A stretch of 5,135 bases of DNA from an uncultured Actinomyces sp. (GTDB lineage Bacteria; Actinomycetota; Actinomycetes; Actinomycetales; Actinomycetaceae): positions 1 through 5,135 of the forward strand of contig CALBAF010000014.1 in the NCBI GenBank assembly GCA_937926415.1, read 5' to 3'. Positions 1 through 4,730 of the stretch are shown in pieces; the stretch's first letter is position 1; each line of letters opens with the position of its first letter. Position numbers and translations under genes: made by a program. Below the pieces are notes generated by a model. The model was not told where the DNA came from. It saw nothing but the letters and a program-made list of their open reading frames with translations, and did not search any database.

Positions 1-30
1 AAGGCCGCCTCTCATGCGAGAGTCGGCCTT
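1..30. terminator. Hairpin terminator downstream of the DUF2249 gene
   Basis: The arms AAGGCCG (1-7) and CGGCCTT (24-30) pair perfectly. After one mismatch (C8/T23), CTCTC (9-13) pairs with GAGAG (18-22) around the loop ATGC. The hairpin lies 20 bases past the stop codon of the minus-strand gene at 51-347. The A/T ends of the stem would give a short U run in either direction. The left flank is outside the window, so a full U tract cannot be checked, and the hairpin may serve a gene on either side. Confidence 0.7.
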
Positions 31-50
31 CACCATGTCATGAGGCTTTG

Positions 51-347
51 TCACAGAGACAGGCGAGTCGTTCGCACGTCCCAGGATTCGGGGCCGTCGA
101 CGATGACCTCGAAGGTCCACTCGCCGGGCAGCTGTGCGATCTGAGCAAGCAGCGGACGAGGCAGGTGGGGAGCGCGAATGATGAAGGATTCACCAGCGTT
201 CATCGACTGGGCAGCGCCGAGGACAGCCGCGTGACGCAGACGGTGGGGGATAGCGGTCGCATCAATGGTCGGCTCAACAACATCGTGTTCACCGCAGCCA
301 CAGCCGCCACCGTGGACCTCGGGGTGGGGAAGCTGTTCGATCGTCAT
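51..347 (-). CDS. DUF2249 domain-containing protein
   Basis: This 98-residue protein of unknown function is probably cytosolic: no signal peptide or membrane segment is visible. Residues about 28-95 follow the DUF2249 (PF10006) pattern as I know it: an opening segment with IPHRLRHA (33-40), a central N-AGES-hydrophobic-strand stretch (50-57), P-x-PLLAQI (63-70), and a closing acidic strand ending in GPESWDVR (85-92). The N-terminal tail is rich in His and Gly and holds CGCG (Cys16, Cys18) beside His8, His12 and His21, which could bind a metal or undergo thiol chemistry. The ATG at 345-347 is preceded by GAAAGG (355-360) at a suitable distance. The gene is alone on its strand here, followed by the hairpin at 1-30. 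Two operator-like palindromes lie 117-156 bases upstream. The family call is fairly sure; no role can be assigned. Such proteins are often found near respiratory, nitric-oxide or sulfur-related genes, but none is visible here. Confidence 0.8.
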   Translation of the reverse strand: MTIEQLPHPEVHGGGCGCGEHDVVEPTIDATAIPHRLRHAAVLGAAQSMNAGESFIIRAPHLPRPLLAQIAQLPGEWTFEVIVDGPESWDVRTTRLSL

Positions 348-398
348 GGTGTGGCCTTTCTATAGTGAAGTTTCTGAGGCGCCGTCGGCGCTCATTGA

Positions 399-427
399 AT
401 TTTACCGGGTTTGCCCCTTTCATTGCA
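399..427 (-). promoter_or_regulatory. Possible promoter of the DUF2249 gene
   Basis: Read leftward, TAAAAT (399-404) is a five-of-six match to a -10 box and would give a leader of roughly 45 bases. The -35 position with a 17-base spacer (422-427, TGCAAT) is poor, so either an activator helps or the true promoter lies elsewhere, for example next to the palindromes at 464-503. This is an inference from base pattern only. Confidence 0.25.
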
Positions 428-463
428 GCGCCAACAGGACTACGTATTGTCATCGGAGACGAA

Positions 464-503
464 ATACCCGGTAGGGGTATTGACGTATACCCATACCAGG
501 TAT
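464..503. promoter_or_regulatory. Tandem operator-like palindromes, CsoR/CstR type
   Basis: Site 1 (464-480) is ATACCC-N5-GGGTAT with perfect 6-base arms. Site 2 (487-503) has the same geometry, ATACCC-N5-AGGTAT, with one arm mismatch; it can also be read as TATACC-N7-GGTATA (486-504). The centres are 23 bp apart, about two helical turns. TACC-rich palindromes of this sort are known operators of the CsoR/CstR/FrmR family, which sense copper, persulfide or aldehyde. A plus-strand TTGACG (480-485) sits between the sites, with TATATT (501-506) overlapping site 2, so a rightward promoter could be covered; its 15-base spacer is short. The likely target is the DUF2249 gene on the left, or an unrecognised rightward transcript. 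No such repressor is encoded in the window. Confidence 0.45.
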
Positions 504-652
504 ATTCCACCACCACGCGTCCACAGGCTTACATCGCTAACAAGCAGGAAGCGACGCGTTCGACACGAATCGCCCTCACTGCCAACCAAATGCCCTACAT
601 TGCGCCGTTTGACACCAGTTCATAACCGACGATTTTCATGCGCGAGTGAGTC

Positions 653-681
653 TTGACACTGAATGTAAGCGTTTGTATTCT
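653..681 (+). promoter_or_regulatory. Promoter of the antiporter-phosphatase operon
   Basis: A perfect -35 box TTGACA (653-658) is followed after exactly 17 bases by TATTCT (676-681). Transcription would begin near 688, leaving a leader of about 60 bases before the ATG at 751. The leader contains two small inverted repeats, GGCG/CGCC (685-695) and GATGGC/GCCATC (696-713). The promoter shows that the upstream in-frame GTG at 646 cannot be the transporter start on this transcript. Confidence 0.8.
664..677. promoter_or_regulatory. LacI/GalR-family operator inside the promoter
   Basis: TGTAAGCGTTTGTA matches the LacI/GalR consensus TGNAANCGNTTNCA at all fixed positions but one (C to T at 676), with the central CG at 670-671. 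The symmetry extends outward as AAT...ATT (662-679). It fills the spacer and overlaps the -10 box, so a bound repressor would block RNA polymerase. The repressor at 2995-4032 is the natural candidate: its recognition helix carries Ile43-Ala44, similar to the Val-Ala of GalR and Met-Ala of CcpA, which bind operators of this class. Confidence 0.7.
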
Positions 682-750
682 GGTGGCGTCACGCCGATGG
701 CACCGTCGCCATCATCGCCCGCGTACACCCACCAGACTGGAGAGACAGCA

Positions 751-2166
751 ATGACGCATCTATCCCGCATTTTCGATATCCGTACGTCACCACCTACGTC
801 CCTGACGCTTGAGCAGCAACGCAAAAAGTGGCTCATGGAGTTCCTCAAGACGTACGCCGTGCTCGTCGTCGTGTACGGCGGCTTCTACCTGCTGCGCACG
901 AACTTCAAGTCGGCGCAGCCATTTCTCGTTGAACAGGTCGGCCTCACAACGACTCAGCTCGGCACGATCGGCTTCGCTTTTTCGCTCACCTATGGCTTCG
1001 GTGGCCTTATTCTCGGCTTCTTCATCGATGGCAAGAACACCAAGAAGGTCATCTCGGCCCTCCTGCTCGCCTCAGGCATCACCTCGATCCTGATCGGCCT
1101 CGTGCTCGCATGGTTCCATAGCCCATACGGCTGGATGATTCTCCTGTGGTCACTGAATGGCCTGTTCCAGGCTCCCGGCGGTCCCTGTTGCAACTCGACC
1201 ATGAACCGGTGGACTCCGCGCGCCCTGCGCGGTCGCTTTATCGGCTGGTGGAATGCCTCGCACAACATCGGTGCGATGGTGGCCGGCGTGCTCGCGCTGT
1301 GGGGCGCGAACACACTGTTCAACGGATCCGTCATCGGCATGTTCATTGTTCCTGCCGTCATCTGCATCCCGATCGGCATATGGGGATGGTTCTACGGCAA
1401 GGACGACCCGAAGGAGCTGGGTTGGAGCACTCCCGAGGCAATCTTCGGCGAGCCCGAGTCGAAGGCCGACGCGGTCACCAGCTCGGTGTCCAAGGGACGC
1501 ATTCTGCTCGACTACGTCGTGAAGAATCCGGCCGTCTGGTTCCTCTGCATTGCCAACGTCGCTGCGTACTGCGTGCGCATCGGTATCGACAACTGGAACG
1601 TGCTCTACACGCGCCAAGAGCTCGGTTTCTCCGACTACCTCGCGGTGAACACGACCATTGCACTGGAACTTGGCGGCCTCGCCGGTTCTCTCCTGTGGGG
1701 CTACTTCTCCGACAAGATGGGAGGCCGGCGCGCACTGAGTGCTGCTATCGGCATGGGCGCAGTCGCCATCCCGCTCTTCGTGTACGCGCATGCAACAACG
1801 GCTCCTGTTGTCTACGGCGCACTCTTCATGATCGGCTTCCTTATCTTCGGCCCCGTTACCCTGATCGGTATCTGCGTCATCGGTTTTGCGCCGAAGACCG
1901 CAACCGTCGTCGTTAACGCTGTTCCTCGCGCTTTCGGATACGTCTTCGGCGATTCCATGGCGAAGGTTCTTCTCGGACGCATTGCCGACCCAACCAAGGA
2001 CGGAGTGACGATTCTCGGATGGCATCTCCATGGCTGGTCGTCAACATTCACCGTCCTATTTGTCTCCGCCGCAGTCGGTCTCGCCTGCCTCATTATGGTC
2101 GCGCTCTTCGAAGAGCGAAACCTGCGCGCGGACCGTGAGTTCAGCGAAGCGAAGGAGCAGTCGTGA
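751..2166 (+). CDS. UhpT-like organophosphate:phosphate antiporter (MFS)
   Basis: This 471-residue inner-membrane carrier of the OPA family of the major facilitator superfamily exchanges a phosphorylated sugar or similar organophosphate for inorganic phosphate. It resembles E. coli UhpT (463 residues) along its whole length, with about twelve hydrophobic segments. Shared landmarks are FYLLRTNFK (45-53), TTTQLG (66-71), the DGKNTKK loop (93-99), RWTPRALRG (153-161), SHNIG (170-174), VRIGIDNW (275-282), LLWGYFSDK (314-322) and GDSMAK (400-405). R49 and R276 match the two phosphate-binding arginines of the family (UhpT R46, R275). The UhpT pair D388/K391 is replaced by N389 and P392, with R393 next to it, so the substrate need not be glucose 6-phosphate. 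The start is ATG 751, with GGAGAG (739-744) six bases upstream; an in-frame GTG at 646 lies before the promoter. It is the first gene of a two-gene operon, probably under LacI-type repression. Confidence 0.9.
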   Translation: MTHLSRIFDIRTSPPTSLTLEQQRKKWLMEFLKTYAVLVVVYGGFYLLRTNFKSAQPFLVEQVGLTTTQLGTIGFAFSLTYGFGGLILGFFIDGKNTKKVISALLLASGITSILIGLVLAWFHSPYGWMILLWSLNGLFQAPGGPCCNSTMNRWTPRALRGRFIGWWNASHNIGAMVAGVLALWGANTLFNGSVIGMFIVPAVICIPIGIWGWFYGKDDPKELGWSTPEAIFGEPESKADAVTSSVSKGRILLDYVVKNPAVWFLCIANVAAYCVRIGIDNWNVLYTRQELGFSDYLAVNTTIALELGGLAGSLLWGYFSDKMGGRRALSAAIGMGAVAIPLFVYAHATTAPVVYGALFMIGFLIFGPVTLIGICVIGFAPKTATVVVNAVPRAFGYVFGDSMAKVLLGRIADPTKDGVTILGWHLHGWSSTFTVLFVSAAVGLACLIMVALFEERNLRADREFSEAKEQS

Positions 2167-2945
2167 GCATGAATCCTGATATTGAGCATCTGCTCAACGC
2201 GGCTATCGAAGCCGTACGACGGGGAATGAACATCGCCCTTCACCCACCTGTTGAGCTCGATATTCACACGAAAGCAAATCGCAACGATCTCGTGACGGCA
2301 GTCGACAAAGCTATCGAAGCGGACATAGCCTCGCACCTTCATGCGGCCACAGGCTTGCCGCTGCTGGGGGAGGAGGGGCACGCTGTCGACTCATTCGCCG
2401 GGCTTATCTGGGTCCTCGACCCGATCGACGGCACGATGAACTACGTGGAAACCCACCGCGATTACGCGGTGTCACTGGCTCTGTGCGAAGACGGAATTCC
2501 CGTCCTCGGCGTTGTTGCGGACATTGTCGGCGGACATATCTATCACGCAATCCGAGGTCAGGGCGCGTGGGTAGATGGGGTGCCCCTGGCGCAGGCGTTC
2601 GACGCGGATTCGTATCGTGACGCCATTATCATCACCGACATCAAAGAGATTCTCGCGCTGCCGAGGCTTGCCCGCGCACTTCAAGACAGCCGAGGCCATC
2701 GGCGCTACGGTTCTGCGGCACTCGAGTGCGTGGAGGTCGCGGTCGGGAGGGCTGGAGCGTTCGTCCATATGTGGGTCTCGCCGTGGGACATCGCCGCGGC
2801 AACACTCATCGCCACCGAGTGCGGTGCGGTTGCCACACGCTTGGACGGAACGCCGCTCGACGTGCGCTACAAGGGCTCAATTCTCCTCGGCACACCCAAC
2901 GTGCATGCCACGCTCGTGGAGTGTCTGATGTCCTCGGTGCAATAG
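2163..2945 (+). CDS. Inositol monophosphatase family phosphatase
   Basis: This 260-residue cytosolic, metal-dependent phosphatase belongs to the IMPase/SuhB/FBPase superfamily. The family motifs appear in order: D-LVTAVD (42-48), LLGEEG (67-72, with Glu70 as expected metal ligand), DPIDGTMNYV (86-95, with metal-binding aspartates), GSAALECVEVAVGRAGAF (183-200) and SPWDIAAA (206-213, Asp209). All catalytic residues that can be judged by eye are present, so it should be active. Substrates in this family include inositol phosphates, sugar bisphosphates, histidinol phosphate and sulfated nucleotides, and sequence alone does not decide. The context suggests the compound imported by the antiporter. 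The GTG start (2163) overlaps the transporter stop as GTGA, with AAGGAG (2152-2157) five bases ahead. The alternative ATG at 2169 has a longer 11-base spacing. The overlap implies translational coupling. The usual family length is about 260-270 residues, so the gene is complete. Confidence 0.88.
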   Translation: MSMNPDIEHLLNAAIEAVRRGMNIALHPPVELDIHTKANRNDLVTAVDKAIEADIASHLHAATGLPLLGEEGHAVDSFAGLIWVLDPIDGTMNYVETHRDYAVSLALCEDGIPVLGVVADIVGGHIYHAIRGQGAWVDGVPLAQAFDADSYRDAIIITDIKEILALPRLARALQDSRGHRRYGSAALECVEVAVGRAGAFVHMWVSPWDIAAATLIATECGAVATRLDGTPLDVRYKGSILLGTPNVHATLVECLMSSVQ

Positions 2946-2956
2946 ACGTGGACGGT

Positions 2957-2993
2957 CGCGCGGAACGGGCACACACGGTGCTCGTTCCGTGCG
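2957..2993. terminator. Long hairpin between convergent genes
   Basis: CGGAACGGGCAC (2961-2972) pairs with GTGCTCGTTCCG (2978-2989) around a five-base loop, with one G-U pair in the rightward transcript. The outer bases CGCG/TGCG (2957-2960 with 2990-2993) extend the stem to 16 pairs. It fills almost all of the gap between the phosphatase stop (2945) and the lacI-type gene stop (2995). There is no T run on either side, which is common for actinomycete terminators. The leftward transcript has A-C mismatches instead of the wobble pairs, so the hairpin is stronger for the antiporter-phosphatase mRNA. Confidence 0.75.
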
Positions 2994-2994
2994 G

Positions 2995-4032
2995 CTATCC
3001 CGTGCTCGCCCGTACGACGAGTTCCGTGTCAACGCTGCGACGGGACGGGCGATCGTCATCTCCGAGCGCCCGTGCGATCGCTTGATCGACGGCCAGGCTT
3101 GCGACGCGCGCAGGCGCGCGGTCGATCGACGTCAAAGAAAGAGCGCGTGATGAAGCGATCGCCGAGTTATCACAGCCGACAACGAGCATGTCGCGGCCGG
3201 GAATGAGACCGTCGCCGAGCAACGCAAGAATCGCTCCGTGCGCACACTGGTCGTTGTAGCAAACAAGCGCATCGACGCCTGCAGGCACACCTGCTCGGAT
3301 GGCAAGAAAGCCCGCATCAACATTGTCACCGCCCGCAACGGTGAGCGCATCCACACCGTGCGCCCGACAGGCCTGCGTGAAAGCCGCTTTGCGTGCCCGT
3401 GCTGATGGGCCGGGCGGGCCCTCAAGAAAAGCGATGCGCCGACTTCCGCGTCGGACGAGGAGAGCGATTGCCTGCCCCATGCCTCGTTCGTTGGCGCTCG
3501 TCACCAGATCGATGTCGCGACGCGGCGCGCGCTGACCGATGAGGACGGTCGGGGTGTTTGTGAAGCGTGTTGAAATGCACGTTGAGTCGACAGCGATGAC
3601 GGCCTGAGCACGCAACTGCAGAACGGACTCCCAGGCTCGGTCCACGTCGCGCGAGGCGTCTATTGATTCCACGATGACACGGAACCCTCGGTCCTCAGCG
3701 TATCGCAGGGCCTCGGCACGGTAACGCACATGGAGTTCCTGCTGCAGGGAACAGACGAGGCCGAGGATCTGTGGCCGCGCCGAAGCGAGGAGAGAAGCTG
3801 CGACATTAGCCCTGTAGCCGAGTTGCTCGGCCACCTTTTCGATTTTTTCGCGTGTTGGGGCGGCGACGCGCGGAGATCCCCCCAGAGCGCGAGACACGGT
3901 CGCGATCGAGAGGCCGGAGGCACGGGCAATATCGTCGAGCGTCACGCGGTGCGTCAACGCTGGGCGGTCGTGCGCCAGCGGGGCAACGCCGGCCCGTCGC
4001 CCAGAACTAGACTGCTTCGACACCTGGCTCAT
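2995..4032 (-). CDS. LacI/GalR-family transcriptional repressor
   Basis: This 345-residue DNA-binding regulator probably senses a sugar or sugar phosphate. The LacI-type helix-turn-helix lies at residues 30-50 (VTLDDIARASGLSIATVSRAL), followed by the helix to LGYRAN (71-76) and a hinge with A78, A79 and L82. The periplasmic-binding-protein-like effector domain runs from about residue 88 to the end. It includes FLEGPPGPSARARKAAF (202-218), VDALVCYNDQCAHGA (253-267) and the VVGCDNS...LTSID segment (284-304). The first 29 residues are an unusual, Ser/Arg-rich extension before the helix-turn-helix. The start is uncertain: ATG 4030-4032 has AGGA directly against it, too close for a ribosome site. 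That ATG could be read as a leaderless start (TAGACT lies seven bases upstream), or GTG 4021-4023 could be the start, with AGGA nine bases away. Convergent with the antiporter operon, its probable target (operator 664-677). No matching operator was seen before its own gene. Confidence 0.9.
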   Translation of the reverse strand: MSQVSKQSSSGRRAGVAPLAHDRPALTHRVTLDDIARASGLSIATVSRALGGSPRVAAPTREKIEKVAEQLGYRANVAASLLASARPQILGLVCSLQQELHVRYRAEALRYAEDRGFRVIVESIDASRDVDRAWESVLQLRAQAVIAVDSTCISTRFTNTPTVLIGQRAPRRDIDLVTSANERGMGQAIALLVRRGSRRIAFLEGPPGPSARARKAAFTQACRAHGVDALTVAGGDNVDAGFLAIRAGVPAGVDALVCYNDQCAHGAILALLGDGLIPGRDMLVVGCDNSAIASSRALSLTSIDRAPARVASLAVDQAIARALGDDDRPSRRSVDTELVVRASTG

Positions 4033-4038
4033 TCCTGC

Positions 4039-4067
4039 AGTCTAACGCCACCCACGTGGCCTTTCAC
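4039..4067 (-). promoter_or_regulatory. Probable promoter of the LacI-family gene
   Basis: On the minus strand, TAGACT (4039-4044) fits the actinomycete -10 pattern TANNNT. GTGAAA (4062-4067), a four-of-six -35 match, lies 17 bases upstream. The predicted first base of RNA falls on or next to the A of the ATG at 4030-4032, which would make the mRNA leaderless if that ATG is used. The spacer holds the palindrome CCACGTGG (4052-4059), a possible regulator site, though eight bases could be chance. Confidence 0.5.
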
Positions 4068-4103
4068 ACGCGGAGGCGTCACACTCACGTCTGATCAGGA
4101 GCG

Positions 4104-4109
4104 TAGGAT
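4104..4109 (+). promoter_or_regulatory. Possible -10 box of the pyrR-pyrB operon
   Basis: TAGGAT fits TANNNT and would start RNA near 4116, just ahead of the PyrR hairpin, giving a leader of roughly 48 bases. No good -35 box is seen at normal spacing; GTCACA (4078-4083) is 20 bases away. The placement rests mainly on the position of the RNA element downstream. Confidence 0.35.
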
Positions 4110-4123
4110 GGACGTACGACAGA

Positions 4124-4158
4124 TCCTTTAATGACCGTCCCGTGAGGCGGGGAAGGAG
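4124..4158 (+). promoter_or_regulatory. PyrR-binding RNA hairpin masking the pyrR ribosome site
   Basis: GTCCCGTGAGGC (4137-4148) matches the PyrR-binding loop consensus (RUCCNGNGAGGY) at every fixed base. The upper stem pairs C4139-C4140 with G4146-G4147 around the loop CGUGA. Below it, U4138 bulges and C4135-C4136-G4137 pairs with C4148-G4149-G4150. After an internal loop, UCCUU (4124-4128) can pair with AAGGA (4153-4157), which is most of the pyrR Shine-Dalgarno sequence AAGGAG (4153-4158). PyrR bound to UMP or UTP should stabilise this fold and block translation, as described for mycobacterial pyr leaders. No terminator/antiterminator pair of the Bacillus type is present. Confidence 0.85.
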
Positions 4159-4163
4159 TAAGC

Positions 4164-4727
4164 GTGGCCGAAGTGCACGCAGATCGCGCATCGCGCGGCA
4201 AAGAAGTATTGGGAGTTGGCGACGTCGCACGCTCCCTCACCCGCATCGCCTATGAGATCGTCGAACGAAACGGCGGCAGTGATAATCTCGTGATCGCGGG
4301 CATACCCACCCGTGGCGCAACGCTGGCGCGTCGTCTCGTTAATCGCATTCGCGAGGTCTCCGGCACGTATGCGGAACTTGCAATCATCGACACCACGATG
4401 TACCGCGACGACCTGGCCTCTCAGCCCCTCAGGGCTCCGAAAGAGACTCTGGTTCCTCGTACTGGTATCAACGGAAAGACCGTCGTCCTCGTCGACGATG
4501 TGCTGTACACCGGCCGCACCATTAAGGCTGCGCTCGATGCTCTCACTCGTATCGGTCGCCCCGCGGCCGTTCAGCTCGCAGTCCTCGTCGACCGTGGCCA
4601 TCGCGAGCTTCCGATTCGCCCGGACTACGTCGGCAAGAACCTGCCGACCTCCCGCGACGAAATCGTCACCATTCTGCTCGATGAAACAGACGGGCGCGAC
4701 GGCGTCCTTCTTGGGAAAGGTCTGTAA
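4164..4727 (+). CDS. pyrR: Bifunctional pyr operon regulator / uracil phosphoribosyltransferase PyrR
   Basis: This 187-residue cytosolic protein binds pyr mRNA when UMP/UTP is plentiful and, in many species, also converts uracil plus PRPP to UMP. Features typical of PyrR in order are DVARSLTRIAYEI (20-32), GIPTRG (46-51), MYRDDL (79-84), the PRPP-binding loop VVLVDDVLYTGRT (107-119), VDRGHRELPIRPDYVGKN (142-159) and the LPTS turn (160-163). The length is normal for the family. The start is GTG 4164, with AAGGAG (4153-4158) five bases upstream; this ribosome site lies within the PyrR-binding hairpin, so the protein likely controls its own synthesis. pyrB follows after three bases, indicating one operon. 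It is divergent from the LacI-family gene, with no sign that the two are functionally linked. Confidence 0.96.
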   Translation: MAEVHADRASRGKEVLGVGDVARSLTRIAYEIVERNGGSDNLVIAGIPTRGATLARRLVNRIREVSGTYAELAIIDTTMYRDDLASQPLRAPKETLVPRTGINGKTVVLVDDVLYTGRTIKAALDALTRIGRPAAVQLAVLVDRGHRELPIRPDYVGKNLPTSRDEIVTILLDETDGRDGVLLGKGL

Positions 4728-4730
4728 ACG

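Larger units (their letters stand above)
348..645. other. Divergent intergenic region without a convincing gene
   Basis: This stretch separates the DUF2249 gene (leftward) from the transporter operon (rightward). Open frames here (for example 365-625 and 411-656, plus) have no good ribosome site, family likeness or actinomycete-like third-position bias, so I do not call them. Visible structure includes a small stem GGCGCC/GGCGC around GTC (378-392) in the presumed leader of the DUF2249 gene and the two palindromes at 464-503. There are also two ACGCGT hexamers (515-520, 554-559) and a TTGACA (609-614) without a good partner -10. It is visibly more A/T-rich than the flanking genes, as expected for regulatory DNA. 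Confidence 0.6.

Noticed and set aside
515..559. Two ACGCGT hexamers as a regulatory repeat
   Set aside because: Six-base matches 39 bp apart in G/C-rich DNA are easily due to chance, and no further symmetry surrounds them.
609..637. TTGACA (609-614) as a second promoter for the transporter operon
   Set aside because: At 16-18 bases spacing only weak -10 matches (such as GATTTT, 631-636) occur; the promoter at 653-681 is much better.
365..656. Overlapping plus-strand open frames of 81-86 codons
   Set aside because: There is no ribosome site, codon bias or recognisable sequence, and they cover operator-like palindromes, so the region looks regulatory.
646..750. GTG at 646 as the transporter start, adding 35 residues
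   Set aside because: The -35 and -10 boxes (653-681) lie inside this stretch, the extra residues do not resemble UhpT, and ATG 751 has a well-placed ribosome site.
1150..2031. 293-codon minus-strand open frame inside the transporter gene
   Set aside because: It is a mirror of the UhpT-like gene, low-complexity in composition and without a ribosome site.
4110..4163. Bacillus-style attenuator before pyrR
   Set aside because: There is no terminator hairpin with a U run between the PyrR loop and the start codon; the layout fits ribosome-site masking instead.
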